Positions 1 to 13,352 of a stretch of DNA of 64,000 nt are shown here, piece by piece (the stretch's first letter is position 1; each line of letters opens with the position of its first letter). The stretch comes from Myrica gale. Taxonomy: Eukaryota > Streptophyta > Magnoliopsida > Fagales > Myricaceae. Location: NCBI GenBank assembly GCA_963930655.1, contig OZ005609.1, positions 11,576,501 through 11,640,500 of the forward strand, given 5' to 3'. The notes under the pieces are model-generated. The model saw nothing but the letters and a program-made list of their open reading frames with translations. It was not told the origin of the DNA and ran no database searches. Both the position numbers and the translations under genes were made by a program.

Positions 1-13
1 CTTATTGCTGTAG

Positions 14-2867
14 GAAATAATGCAGCATAAGCTTATCTTCATCGAGACACAGGATGTTGTAGAAACTACTTTGGCTCTTGACAACTATCGCAAGGCTTGT
101 GATTTTGGGAGGGGTCCTATCTTTCTCTCTGTTGCCAAGTATCATGTTAGTCTCATTTTGTTTTCTTTTAAAATATTTTTAGGGACATTGGGTTGGGTTT
201 TGGTTTAGGGTTTTATTTTTAATGGTCGACTACTCATTTGGTCCTTGATTTTGCCTTCATTTCAAATATATATATATATTTAACATAACGTGGCAGTTTA
301 TGTCCGGTGATCAAGCAAACACTCGTGGCGTGGTGGTGTTGGCTATATATCCTGGCATTTTGTTCACTGCTAACAGTAGACTGGCAGGGAGACCTTTTTG
401 ATACTTCGGCAAAATCAAAACACCCTCTAAATGAGGACAAAATCTAGAGACTGATTGAGTGCTTAACCCTAATTTAACTTTTGAAACCAGTTTAGGAACG
501 GAAAAATGTATGGAAACACTACTTTTGGTTTTAGTCACAATTATAATTTTTGCTATTTTTTTGTAAGTTGTTTGAAGTGTCACTAATTAGCTTCTAGATT
601 CTATGCCCTATTCAGTAAAAGATTTTCATGTGTGTCCACTATTTTAATTTTATCCTTAAGACAGAAAATAAAAGTAGAAATATAACAGGTAAAAAAAGAA
701 GTCTGTGGGGGTGGAGAGGGTTTATCCTCTTCTATGTGCCTCCCTTATAGAGGAGTTCAAACAGTGTATATGCCCCGTGGCACCCTTGCACTGGTGAAGA
801 GGAGGGTGATGATCTGGCCCCTCTCTGCCACCCCCACGTTTTGGTGTCTTTTTTTTGTTTTTGGTTTCCTGTGGACCTCTTTGGTCCACGCTCCAGCCAA
901 ACATGGATTGTGGAGACAGGTTTTAGAACCCATTTTAAACATTGAAACGGAAGCTGAAGCCCATTTCTAAACATAGCCTATCTTTAGACACCATTGTATC
1001 TTTTTATGGAACATTACGTCATTTGATGGGTCTTAAAAGGATTGCTAGTGTAAGAAGAATCAAATTGATGACATATCTGTTCTTTTGTAGGGGAAAAGTT
1101 GCTGAAGGTATTGACTTCGATCGACATTATGGTAGACTGGTCATCATGTTTGGAGTTCCTTTCCAATACACATTGAGCAAGTAAGTTTGAAGAGATAATG
1201 TTTCTGTGCTTCTACTTTGTGAGTCATATTTTGGGAAACTGTGTATTCAGCTTCATAAACATTTAGTCTACTTATAAAAAAAAACATTTAGTCTACTGTT
1301 GCTAATCAAGTATATCAAGTCGCATTGTCTCTACGGTATGAGAATGAAAGCATGGTTTTGCAGGATTTTGCTTGCTAGGTTGGAATATCTTCCGGATACC
1401 TTTCAGATAAAGGAAGGAGATTTTCTGACTTTTGATGCATTGGTATAGTTCAACCACTGCTTACATTAAAGGGACATCTATTGTTTTGACTATATGGTTT
1501 CAGAATATTTCTGTTGTAAAATTATAGTACTTATTGTATTGAAACAGAGGCAAGCTGCTCAATGTGTGGGCCGAGTGATCCGCTCAAAGGCTGATTATGG
1601 GATGATGATCTTTGCTGACAAAAGGTGTATATCTTTATAGTTCCTATTTATCAAATAGATTTTGTAAAATTCTTGTATAAATTGATGAAGCTTGGTGCTT
1701 TTGATAAAGTTGGCCAAAATAGAAGTGTTATTCTCTGAAGTTTAAGAAATTTTTATGTGGATGATTCAGGTCCCATTATGCTGAACTCAACACTAAGCAA
1801 ATTGAGTCCAGTAAATATTGTCTTCTCCACTATGGGCTAAGTAACGAGGAAAAGTTGGTAAAATTTTAGTACCAATTGATCCATGGGGAGTTTTTGCGTA
1901 CGAAACTGGTTTCTTGTGGGGATATCCATAATGCCCTGGCTTTAATGACTGGAGTTTTGTAACTTTGGTATTTGGATCTGTGTTTTGTTTAGGGTTGCAG
2001 TTCCCAGAAACACTAGAGCACTCATTAATTTAGCTGAAATCTACCTAGACCTTTTTGTTATTGGTTGCTGACCTAAATATTTTTGTAGGTATAGCCGTCA
2101 TGACAAACGCTCTAAATTGCCTGGATGGATACTGTCGCATCTACGTGAGGCACACCTGAATTTGAGCACAGACATGGCTCTGCATATAGCTCGGGAGGTA
2201 GGCCCTACTTGTGATCGTATTTTTTCCTACAGTTTGATAGACAATTCTATCACACTTTTGAGGATGGTTAAGCAGCAGCTTGAAAGCTCATGTTTTATCT
2301 TTGTTAAAAAATAGCGACCCAAAATAGTGTCTTAGCCGTTCTAGTGTATGAAAATTTCTGCAATTGCGTTCTTTTACTTTTGCTTATTGTCTGTCTGAGT
2401 TGTGTGAGACAACGGGTATTGAGAGTTGGAGTTCGGATGGAACTGTTACCTAATCTCACTTACCCTGTCCACGTACTTTTGCCACTGTAGCTGGCTTTGG
2501 GAACAAAATTACAGGCCTCTCTGGATGACAAAGTTTTTGCCAACTTTTAGTGGGAACCAAATTTCCAAAGAAAATTCTAGAACTATAACGTTTTGAATTT
2601 ATGCATCTTAATATTTCTGGATAGTTTGTTGTCGACACAAGATGACAAAATTCGAACTTCATATGTTCTAAACAATTCAGTAGGACATAGGTAAGTTGCA
2701 TGTTACGAATTGATTGTATAATGGTAACGTTCTTTTATATTTGGGTACAGTTCCTCAAGAAGATGGCTCAACCATATGATAAGGCTGGTGGCAGTAGTAA
2801 AACTCTTTTGTCCCAAGAAGACGTGGAGAAGCTGAGCGAAGGCAGCTTGAACGATATGTTGTATTGA
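14..2867 (+). CDS. UVH6: XPD/ERCC2 (UVH6) TFIIH DNA helicase, 3' part of gene
   Basis: This is the C-terminal part of the 5'-3' helicase subunit of TFIIH, which acts in nucleotide excision repair and transcription initiation in the nucleus. I see six coding exons at 14-138, 1091-1180, 1364-1442, 1548-1624, 2089-2197 and 2751-2867. All have GT-AG borders and together make 597 nt (198 aa plus TGA) in one frame. The protein begins with [20 protein letters not shown]. It contains helicase motif V ([10 protein letters not shown]) across the first junction and motif VI ([17 protein letters not shown]), then [19 protein letters not shown] and the plant-type tail [13 protein letters not shown]. The family is about 760 aa, so the FeS and ATP-binding parts lie left of the window. 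No break is seen. The intron at 139-1090 is long for this gene. Identification is by remembered family sequence and is very secure. Confidence 0.96.
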
Positions 2868-4498
2868 AGATTTACCTCCCTGCTTGAAAATTTTCATCCG
2901 ATGGCCATGTTTATCCATGGCTCATTCCTTGGTCCATGCGTATACAGAATTTAGTTGGCTGGTGTATGGACATTTTTGTGTGAAGTAGATTCCTGTCAGA
3001 GTAGAAAATACTGGTCTTGTTAAACATTGAATTTTGCCTGATTCTCAATCAGTGAGGGTGCTAGAATGTTCTGCATGGATTCACAGAAATAACATTGTTT
3101 TCTTTGCTTTTTCTTTGGGCATAAAAGCTTTCTGGTACAGGTGCATATTTTTTGTTAGACAATGTGATTCCTGTTTCCTTGTGATACTTGTAGTGCTAGT
3201 TGCACTTATTTTGACTACTACATGAAACCTTACATATTGATGATTAAGTTATAAAAGTAAGTTGCATTTTGTAGTGATTTTTTGACTTTGCAACAATCAA
3301 TATACATGTTTCTTTTTTGTGATTACTTAAATATTTTGTCATTAGTCTGTTGTGATTGCTTAAATAGAGATTGGTTAATGACTTAATGGATCTTGCAGCA
3401 TAACATTTCGGCTGACTCATGAATACTAACGATTGACCCTTTCCAACGGTGAAGGATATTCATGAAATTCAACTCAGTAGTGTCCTACTCTCTGGTTTTC
3501 CCGGATTATGTAAATGCAATTCATAGGACAACCAAACAGACCCACATTCTGATGTGAGTTAATGGGCACGAGAGAAATTGTGGCGGTGGAACTTCCTATT
3601 TGGATTTAATCATAGTAACACCACTGCTCACTAAGAACTCCTTCGGAGGGGTTTAGACAATGTAAAGGAGCCTGCAATGTGGGATTGATGCATGGGAATT
3701 GTAGGTACTCTCTCAAGATGAGTCCGGGGTCATTGATCCAAAAAAGGCACAATGGTAAGGTCAGTTGAAAAACCAATTTTAAACTCAAACATCAATCACG
3801 CAAAGGAACGAGATTTTGTTGTCGAAGTGGAAAACTTTTAAATCACATTTTAAAAAGAAAAATCACTTTAGGCTATATGCACAACTCGAAATTTATTAAG
3901 AAGAAATCTTACAAACAGTGATTCAGATATTGGCAAATCTCGTTGTTGACTGACAATTTCGATGTAATAATTCAAGTAATTCAACTCGGACTCGTTCCTT
4001 GCAGCATTCACTTTAGACCTCTGAGGTTCTTATAGACTTTTTATGAATGTACTTGTTTTTCAATATCAGAACTTCGGCGGCCAAACTCCTTTAGCACTAT
4101 GAAGGCTTCACTACAAAATGTTGGTTTTCAAGATGATTGAATGAGTTAGAGTCAAGCTGCAGGCGAGCGAGAATAATCTATAACTCATCTACATCTTTCG
4201 CTTGAGCAAGACATTACGCCTCAGGCCAGCAAGATCTTAAGTTTGCTCCAGCTAACATCAAGCTAAACTTCTTGCAACCTTCTTACTTAAGCTAAAAGCA
4301 AGCCACAGGCATGCCAAAACTCTCTGTAACCAATTGGCTTAAACACCATGGGAGCACCAGGCTAACAACTTTTGGATCATCATTTTCACCTCAAAACTTG
4401 AATCAATACAAGATTACACTAACATTCAGTGAACAAAGATCAAAGACACCAATAAATGGTAGCTTTATGTTGGGATTGTACATCTATAAGTGATCTTG
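2868..4498. other. XPD 3' UTR and intergenic DNA
   Basis: The first few hundred bases after the XPD stop are presumably its 3' UTR. I could not fix a poly(A) site. The rest has no convincing coding sequence, only short open frames without recognisable motifs. Confidence 0.5.
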
Positions 4499-4506
4499 CA
4501 CCCCAT

Positions 4507-5102
4507 TAAGGGTGGGCAAAAATTCAAGTAAGTATCGAAATTTTCGGTTCCACTTCCGATTCCAACATATACCGGAACCGGAAGTTATTTTTGGCAATTG
4601 TCGATACCGGAAATTTCAGCAGAATTATTAGAATTTCCGGTTCCGATTTGTCTAAAAAATTAAATAAAAATAGTGCTCAAAATAAAATATAACATATAAA
4701 ATTTTATTGAATGCTTATTTTATAATCTAGATTTTGGATGAATATTTTACATTTATTGTTAATTTATGATGATTAAGTAAAAAAAAATTTCAAAATTTTC
4801 GGTTCCAATTTTTTTTAAATAAGACTTAAAATAAAGTATAATATATGAAATTTGCTTAAATTTTTATTTTCGAATCTAGATTTTAGATGGATATTTACAT
4901 TATTGTTAATTTATGATGAATAACAAAAAAAAATCTTCAAAAAAATTAGGTCCAAAAATATTTTTGGCTCATTAGGGCCTCAAAAAAGTGTCCAAAAAAG
5001 TCTACATGCTGAACTGGAATTTTCAAATCCGATTCGGCAAATTTCGGTGAATACCGGAATGAAACTGAAATTGACCATTCCGATTCCATGTATCCACCCT
5101 TA
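4507..5102. mobile_element. non-autonomous hAT-type element (596 bp)
   Basis: The ends are inverted: TAAGGGTGGGCAAAA on the left and ...TATCCACCCTTA on the right, giving a 9-bp perfect TIR. A perfect 8-bp target duplication, CACCCCAT, flanks it at 4499-4506 and 5103-5110. An 8-bp TSD with a TAgGGGTGG-like end is typical of plant hAT elements. The AT-rich interior has no coding capacity. The left subterminal part has several copies of a CGGTTCC-like motif, with a reverse-oriented counterpart near the right end. The perfect TSD suggests a fairly recent insertion. Confidence 0.88.
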
Positions 5103-5287
5103 CACCCCATCAACAAATCTATAATTCTAATGTTTAGCCATCTCCTCTTGAATTCGAAGTCTATTAATCTTGCTAATAATCAATTTTCAATGTCAAATAT
5201 GGTATCAACAAGGGTACTAAACCAATTTAATCTTACATGGATTGTTGCAGTTTATGCAGGTAGACATACTTTGTTAGATTACACTTG

Positions 5288-5299
5288 GGGGGGGGGGGG
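5288..5299. repeat. poly-G run
   Basis: A run of about a dozen G residues lies between the hAT element and the 3' end of the TT8-like gene. It is likely unstable in length and prone to sequencing error. Confidence 0.8.
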
Positions 5300-5419
5300 A
5301 TTACTACTTAATCACAACCGGGAGTAATACTAAAAATTGTACACGGCTACTTCTCGATGGTAATTAGTCAGTAATTTAATTATTCCCCCCCTAATTCATG
5401 ATATACTGCAATTAACCTA

Positions 5420-8400
5420 CTACGAGTCATTGTGGGGTATGATTTCATTTATTGCCCTCTTCACCTCCACAATGCTTGTTTTCTTCCCATTCACATTCTC
5501 CTTCACCTGAAACGGCGACGCATAAACACAATACCAATTAGTATCAGTGTTAACGTTAAAAAATTATGTTTAATGTAATTAAATACCATAAATGATATAC
5601 CTTGGCTCTTAACTCAGCTACAAATAACCCATTGGTCAACGAAGACTGGACAGTGGTGGTCTCTATCCGGAGCTCTCGCAGCATTTGCATGACGTCAAGC
5701 AACAAACCTTCCTTGTAGGGGCATTGCAACTCCAACAACGCGTCCCTCTCTATGATTGACACCTGCACCGTGGTTCCCGTCGACGTCGGCGATGGAGGTG
5801 GCGGTGGCGACTCAACCGTCTTGGGTTTCGCACAGCCGCCGCTCCCCTCCACAATCCTCAACTTCCTCTTATCCGGCCCGGGTACTTGAACCGCCCGCGT
5901 TCGGTCCGTTCCCGCTCGGGTCCGCTCCACCTCAGTTACCCCGCTCCGCTGCTCCTTCAAACTACTGGACCGTTGTAGGTCCCCCAAGCTGCTAGACCTT
6001 TGTAGGTCCCCTAATCTCGACCGTTGATCAATCTCCATCTGTCGGTAACGTGCCTCCAGATCCTGAATCTTCTTACGCAGTTGCTTCAGGTACTCGATCG
6101 TGTCACCTAAGATCGAGGCCTTGTCCATTTTGGTCACGAAAGGGACCAGCGACCTGAGTATAATGAACCTCTCGTTGAGCTTCTCACGGCGGCGGCGCTC
6201 GGCGAGGACGTGATTGGCACTGAGCTCTTCTTGCGGGGTTCCCTTCTTAAACCGAGTGGTTGCGTCGCCGTCCCGCAGTTTAGGAGAGTTTTCGTCGCGG
6301 TACTTGGTGTGGAGGAAGGGTACGCTGAACAGAATGTACTTGAGGAGCCACTGGGAGGTACCCTCCATGGGGACGTGGAGGTGGTGCCCAGCACGAGTTG
6401 TCCACTTGACAAATGCTGATTGGGTGGAGTAGGGTACGTAGGCGGTGGAGGAGGCGTCCGTCCATCGGCTGGGCTGGGTTTGGAGGATGGTAGAGACCGT
6501 TTGGGAGTAGTGGGTGTCCTCCTGTGTCAGGTCCTCTAGGGAGGGGGGTCCTGCGCAAATACAACACAGATGAGTTAGACAGTTTTTCAGGGAGGATAAT
6601 TTCCCCATTAAAACAAAAGGGACGATTAAATTCTAAATAGAAAAATAATTGAGAAATTATTATGGACAGCGGTAATGAATGCATGTCAGATTCTCGAGGG
6701 TCAGATGGGACAATCCGTCAACCACTCCATTTGAATTTTGCATTGGGTACTTGAAATTTCAATTCCCAAAAACCCCAAAAAGCTTTGAAGTTCTCCTACT
6801 GTTCGCATGCAACGAGGCCGCTTGTACGCAGAAACTGATTTTGACCTTTCTCGGGCAGAAAAGGACGATCTCGAGAAGAGCAGTTTCAGTGCCAGCAAAG
6901 CGCAAAGCGCAAACCTTTAAGTTTTTAGGCTTTTGTAGCAGACGGCACCAGGCTAAAAGCGCGTGTCCCACGAGTTTGCCAGAAGTGGGACCACGTGCAG
7001 AATCTAGGGCTAAATTTTATCAGACAAGCGGAATGAAGACAACTACTAAAATTCAGCATGTGCATGGACTATCATGTTCATACACATGATGATGCCCCTG
7101 AACATCATCATCACATGCTGATTAGGGTATAGAATTGAGTGACGTAACAGTACGTCCCACTACAGCCCCGATCCCATATTATTAGGTCTTTTAGAACCCA
7201 AAAAACTGTTACTCAGTCCTCACACGATTAAAACGTCATTGCCAACAAAATCATCAGTAACTTATCAAAATATCACATAGCTTGTAATTTGTAGGATTCC
7301 CTTATTAATAGTCTTGTTTAAATTAAAATTTTTAACATTAAAATGGATATACTTTACAACCCATGGATTATATATTTCATGAAAAAGATTAAAGCGGATT
7401 CATTATAACAGCCATTGAAATTTGAAAAATCAAGGAAAATGATTTGTAATTATATATATTTAATATTTAAACTTGCTATGCACGTTAATTTAGTAAAACA
7501 TTGCATTAAATTTGGAACAAGTACTAATCTTTCGAATCTAGAGCTGGATTTAATATAATATTATAACAAAGATAAAAGTAACTAGAATTTTCCTCTTAGA
7601 CCTCAATAATTTTAAATGGAGCTATTGCCAATAGCATTCAATAATAAAGACCTGACTATGTAAGAATAATATGTGCAAACCTATTTAAGTCACACTGTGA
7701 TTTAAAGATATAAATTTAACAAAGTGAAGAAATAAAATGACGTTACTCAATCTTAATTTGACTCATTGAATGACGTGTTCAGTTTTGAAACTTTAGATTT
7801 ATATCTATAAATCAGTCGTTGCATTGGATGGCTAACAGTTTTTCTTTGCACCGAATACTCTCTTCAATAATATTGACGTCAATCTAGAAATTAAGTACGA
7901 GCAGATCAACCAATTTTTTAACTTAGAAACCCTACTCAGTGGTGTAATTATATATGTACCTGAAGGTTGTTCATGTTGAATCCCGCTACCCAATGGTTCT
8001 TGCATTAGTGGCCATCTTCGAGTAGACTCAGCTCGGTACAGGTCGGCTTGGCGCTGCTGATTCATCGGGTTTGCCGATTGCCTCACAGCAAGCATGTGAA
8101 AATCTGAGTCCAAATTATTAGACCCGTCATCCGGTGAGCCAAGCCTGATGTCCTCCGACATCTCAAGCTGCATGAGTTCGCTCGGCTCAGCCGGTGGTAC
8201 TGCTGCTGTCCCTCGAGGGCTTTGGGCTGCTTCAACTGCTCGATTGTTACGACCAGTTTCGGCTTCCGAGTCAGACTCGCCGTCCTCGTCCTCCTCCTCC
8301 TCTTCTTCCTCCTCGTCATCTGGGTTTGCATTGACTGGTGGATCCACCACAGCATACATGGCCGGGATTGGAGGAGAGTGGAAACGGCTATGGTCGGAAG

Positions 8401-11237
8401 ACGTGGCTCGATTGGAAGTGGAGTGCTCAGACAGAGCGGGTTTTGGTGGGAGAGGTTGATGGTGGTGGGGATGCTCAGTGAAGAAAGTCTTGACATGTTG
8501 GACAAAGCCAAGGTCTTCTTGCACCTAACATTAATGGAGGAATAGTAATCATGAGACGTCTATTAATTCTGCAATTAGAAGTTTAGTATTACATTTCGTT
8601 CATCGAATATAGCACAAGCAAAGGATCATCGAAACTTGGTCGTACCTTATCCGTTGTGCCGAATTCCACGACTCCATCCAGTAGGGGAATGCAAACTACA
8701 GTCTGATGACGTTGAGCAATGTGGATTTCTTAGTGAAAAGAAAACTAGATAGCAAGACAAATATGTAGTAGGTCAAACTGCATGGACCACAGGATTACCT
8801 GAATACGAGCACTCTGTGAAGTAGCAAGCAAGTTCCGGTTGAAATGCAGGAGATGAGGGCATAAAATTAGTCATTAAATGGGATTTGTTGGAGCTAAAAG
8901 AGGCTAATTAATCAAATCAAAGGAGAGCCATCAAGAAAACCAAGCATTTTTTTCATTTCTTTTTCCTTCATAAAATCCCAATGGATTCAAAGTCTCATTG
9001 TTTTTCTTTCACTTCCGATGATGCAAAATGGTATACAAAAAATGCTTGCTTAAGAAGCATGGGTAGATGATGAAAGTAGCCGCTTAATCATGCACCATCT
9101 AAAAGATGAAGAAAAGAAAAACTTTTGTTGGGGGCACTAATTAAATATAAATTACAAACCAAAAAGACCACACAAAATCATTAGCTTTCATTGCTTTGAT
9201 CATTTTAATTAGCACTCGTGCGCAGCCAAATGGAAAAGAAAGAAAAAAGAAAACAAGAAGAGAAGTGAAACTACCTTGGCAAGAATGGCTCTAGAGAAGG
9301 TTTTGCTATCCACATCATTTGCGCCGGTGAGCCATACATGCTGCCGCCTCGCATATGCCTTTCCCGGTATCCTATAGTAGTCAAGTCCCTCGCAAAATTA
9401 GTTATGAATTAATTTAAATGTACGGCATATGCACTTTGTATGACGTTGTATAACGTTGCTTTGCTAAGGTCCTTTGATTCAGGTATTATATATTGTCATA
9501 GTAATGCATGAGTCACAGCCAAATGGCTTTCACACGCGAACACCGAACTTTATACCGCATATAGTGATTCTTTCCTAAGGACAATAAAAATAGGACAGGA
9601 AAAATTCTAGAACAAAATTATATGTGGATGGATGGGGATTTACATGTCAAAAGACCTAGTTGTTTAAAATCCTGACCAATGCTCCATCCCAGCTTTCTGG
9701 CAGTGACAAAAGGCTACGGCCTGTATACCCTCTATCAGCATCGAGCTATCAAAATTGAAGCATAGTTTCAAATCCGTAGAGCATAATTGGAAACACACGG
9801 GAAGAGAAATAGAGAAGATTGAAAGAGACAAGTGATCTAAGTAAGACAGTGACGCTCTTCTGCCGTATGAACTGGTTGTTCGTTTCTCCAAAGTGGTGTT
9901 CAACGCTCTCATCTAATTATTTGACACTGATCACCACGACTTTTTTGAGAGAAAGCCTATTTGGAATTTATAGGCACTAGTCTTTAAAGTAGCTTCCAAT
10001 GCTAAAATTTTGTGGAAGAGACAAATCCACGTAAGCCAACTGAGTCACTGACCTTGTTTAAATTATGTAAGGAGAGGAAACAAACACGCTGCAGAGCAGC
10101 AGAGGTTCTCACTTGACACGACTCAAGCTTGGTTTAGGACTTAGGAGGACAATTTAAACGACACCGACTAACGCCCTTCAGTAGTTCAAGAAAACAACAG
10201 GTTTTGTTTTTCAGAACTTGGTGGGGAGGCAGTGTTACTGTCACCAACAGGCTCAATTACTCTATCTTGTACGTGGGTGGACCATTTTCCAGCCATGTAG
10301 AAATTTAATTACTCACTCAACTACCCGTCATGATTTCCTACAGAGTTAGAGAGAGAGAGAGAGAGAGGGGTACTCCTTTGCTCTCTTTTGATGAAAAAAT
10401 TGAATTAGATGCTAACTGTCATAAATGTCCTACTTTCTAGGAATGGAAATTTCGGAATTCTTTCACGAACACTCGAAGATAGCGAAAGAAGAAAATGGAA
10501 CGTTAGTGTAGCAACTGTGTTGTCTGCGTGACAGTGTGCGCAAGACAAAAGAAATCATTTTGTCATGATTTTTTCCCTGTTGTAATATGCATATGGATGG
10601 ACAGTGAGATTCACTTGAGGAAGAGAGAGAGCTTTCGCGATCTAAACGAGGCCTAAATTTGAAGTTAATAATAAACAAGTAGCGAATTAATAAAGGAACT
10701 TTCTTCACGATTTGGCACGCAAAGGACAGAGAGCCAATCTAGCTGAAGTACAGCCGAACTTACCCAACCCCAGGAGGAAAAGAGAACGAGACGCACATCA
10801 AGTAGAACCATTCCGATTCGGTCAAGTCTTCCGGTGACAAGGCAGCACAAGGCCGCCGCGCGGGCTGGTTTGTCTCGGCGGCGGACAAAGAATCATAGAG
10901 CTCCCTAAGCTGCTGGCTTCTCTGTAGGGATGCCTCCTCGGCGCTAACCTCCATGGGCTGCACCGTCTTCCGAGTCTTAATTGCTCCATTGTAATACCCA
11001 TCTGCCCAAACTAAGATCCTGGACAATCACAAACATCAAGAGATGAATTATACAGTGCCCTGAACTACCCAAATTAAGCAACCACAGTTGTATATTTATC
11101 CATGGATGATTGGAAGAATGTTGTGGAAATTACTCTTGTTGCGGACAGAGTTGCCAAAAGAGACTGTAAGTCCATTGAACCGATTGCACCGCCGCCTGCA
11201 GCATACTTTGAAGCTGGCTACTCGGCGGCGCAGCCAT
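5420..11237 (-). CDS. TT8: TT8-like bHLH (subgroup IIIf) flavonoid regulator
   Basis: This is a nuclear transcription factor that in the family joins R2R3-MYB and WD40 (TTG1) partners to activate anthocyanin and proanthocyanidin genes. The exons, on the minus strand, are 11237-11134, 11018-10764, 9371-9275, 8813-8799, 8702-8646, 8524-7960, 6550-5601 and 5506-5420. They total 2,130 nt, which is 709 aa in one frame with all GT-AG borders. The N-terminal MYB-interacting domain (about residues 10-200) reads [48 protein letters not shown] and [10 protein letters not shown]. An acidic Glu/Asp run covers about 245-258. The bHLH starts near residue 477 ([16 protein letters not shown]) and keeps the His-Glu-Arg residues used for E/G-box binding. 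An ACT-like C-terminus ends [18 protein letters not shown]. Oddities are a 15-nt exon (SARIQ) and a duplicated 9-aa block just after the bHLH. The start matches grape MYCA1-type proteins as I recall them. Confidence 0.96.
5961..6014 (-). repeat. 27-nt tandem duplication inside the TT8-like coding exon
   Basis: Two adjacent 27-nt units, 5988-6014 and 5961-5987, each encode LGDLQRSSS, just C-terminal of the bHLH (about residues 544-561). They differ at five bases, all synonymous. Confidence 0.92.
6551..7959 (-). other. intron 6 of the TT8-like gene
   Basis: This 1.4-kb intron has correct splice borders. It holds no gene I recognise. The AT-rich stretches at 7200-7900 contain no inverted-repeat ends that I could define. 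Confidence 0.8.
10348..10367. repeat. (GA)n microsatellite in a TT8 intron
   Basis: About ten GA dinucleotides lie within intron 2 of the TT8-like gene (9372-10763). The other TT8 introns show nothing more than AT-rich DNA. Confidence 0.9.
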
Positions 11238-11584
11238 GCTTGCACCTGAGTTCTAACCCACCAGAACTACTCGAGCTAGCTCCTTCGTATCAAATATCAG
11301 GCCAAAAAAAGGAGAAAAAGAAAAAAACTAAAAGAAGAAAAACCACTTTTGGGTTCCAAAGATAGTAAATAGACAGAAACGAGAATTGGTCATCTGAGCT
11401 AAAAAATCAAACCCCTTTAATCCCAACAACAAAAGGAGGGAACAGAAGATATGGGAAGGAAATTTAGGAAATAAGAGAAGGTAAATGGCAGACCTGCAGC
11501 TGAGGGAGAGAGAAAAAAGTTAGATGACTTTGAGGAGGATATGTGAATAGCCCGAGAAATGCCACTCTTTGTAAACGTTGACGA

Positions 11585-11610
11585 TCGAGAAATATATATA
11601 TATATATTGA
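11585..11610 (-). promoter_or_regulatory. possible TATA region of the TT8-like gene
   Basis: An AT dinucleotide run lies about 355 bp upstream of the chosen ATG. It could serve as a TATA box, giving a 5' UTR of about 300 nt, but it could equally be a simple repeat. No transcript evidence is available here. Confidence 0.3.
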
Positions 11611-13300
11611 AGGGCCGTTAGCCTAGGTTGATGAGTAGTTAGGGTTTGTGCTCTCTGCGAACGAGTGAGATATGTGGGTTTTGACTGGTCGGTCTACCAG
11701 ACAGTTCTGATACTATATGTCAAGATGTAATACGTGTGGGAGATTTTGTTAGTTGTGTGCACGCGCTTATGGCGTCTTGGTGTGAATTGAGAAAGACAAA
11801 GAGAGTGATTAGGTGGCGAAGACTGGGCGTTGGAGTTGCCCAATGAGTTTGCATTGGGTGGTGAGGCCACCAGTGCTTCCACACCCACTTGTCAATTTGT
11901 GTCTCGCCGGTTCCGCGCCTTGCGGCAGCCACTGAGTAGTACTGAAGCAACAGCTTTAGTTTAATAAATGCGCGCGCTTATGGTTTCGTTTGCCCCAAAC
12001 TTCCCTTTTCGGCACAATTATTGTCAGAAGGTTTACATTAGGCAGCGAAATTGGTTGAACACCAATAATATTGGTGTAATAATTAATACCTCTAACAGCA
12101 TTTAGAAAAAAAAATACCTCTAACAGCGACTTGAACATTATATCCTGTATGATATCAGAAAGCATCTACTACCAATATTCCGAACAAAACGATTATTCGA
12201 TTATTCCGAAGAAAAATATACTACGAGGTTCTGACACTTTATACTTCAAAATACACTTTTCCTACTTTCCGGCCGGTGTTTAGAGAGGTTGCTAAAATTT
12301 ATTTAACTGAAAATATAATCCGTCAACTGTAAAATGAAAGTATTAATTTACTTAAATTGGTTTCTCTTTTCAAACAAAGTAATCTACTACTTTCCTCATT
12401 TCTCATTCTCCCACTGCACATGAACTCTTTCTTCTCCCTCTTTTACCTCACCCCCGGTTTTATTATCTTCATATATATATATATATCTTATAAATATTCA
12501 TAATTTCATGTTGTTAATTTTTTTAAAATAATTTAATTTTTATAAAATATATTTTTAATTTTTGTGAGATTTTATTTGATGGTTATATATTTTATTTTTA
12601 ATCCATTTAAAACTAACATTAAGAATCACGTTTACTAATCATATAAGACTTGTAAAAATATAACGTGTATCAAATATTGAAAAAAGATTTCAGGATACAA
12701 TTTATGTCTGATCATAATAGCTCATTCATTAATATTCAATGATGTTTAAATACCTCAATTACATGTTCTAAAGGGCTAGTCAGACATTATAGAGGCGACC
12801 AGCCATGTGAGGGTAAAAGGTCATACATATACCCATAAAAGACAGACAACCAACAAAGGGCCGACGATAAGCTGATACAACCAGTAGAGAAGGAAAGCTG
12901 ACTAGGATAAAAGAGGCAGGTGGCTAAGAGGGATCGACACAAGGGAAAAACGACAGCGCGTGTGAGATGCTTGAGCAAGTGGGAGGGCCAGTGGACTCTC
13001 GGCGAGGGCTGATTGGAGTGCCTGAAGACGTGGAAACTAGTCGAGAGGAGCATGTGAACCAAATCTGATCATTGGAGCTCGGTTTCGGAGAGAAAGAGGT
13101 TGAGCACTTGAGATCTACTCGGGTGCCTGGCTACGAGTGCGACACCACCTGTTGGCTGGCAGCTTCAGTCTTGGACAAAAAGCGGCGTCCGTTGATGCAG
13201 AATCCCTCAAGGCTGGTCATGTCCACCATAAACTGCCCCTTAAATCCGTCGAGAAAACACTCCAAATATGGGCCAAATAAGTAGTTTTATTGGTTGGTTT
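11611..13300. other. intergenic DNA upstream of the TT8-like gene
   Basis: The proximal part is probably the TT8 promoter. Very AT-rich DNA with an AT microsatellite (about 12468-12486) follows, then a less AT-rich stretch at 12780-13300. Short frames in the last part resemble no family I know. No transposon ends could be defined. Confidence 0.5.
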
Positions 13301-13352
13301 GGCCACTATGGAGTAGGACAAGGGAGGGGATCCAGCAGCTGATAATGGGGGT

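Noticed and set aside
1770-1860. Possible extra XPD exon starting GTCCCATTATGC after a GATTCAG acceptor
   Set aside because: It would give RSHYAELN in place of the conserved [10 protein letters not shown]. The exon at 2089 joins perfectly to 1624, so this is intronic.
5756-6432. Plus-strand open frames opposite the TT8 bHLH exon
   Set aside because: They are antisense shadows of a GC-rich coding exon. The minus-strand reading carries the bHLH domain.
8148-8545. Plus-strand open frames rich in Ser or Leu/Val
   Set aside because: They are antisense to the acidic Glu/Asp run of the TT8-like protein.
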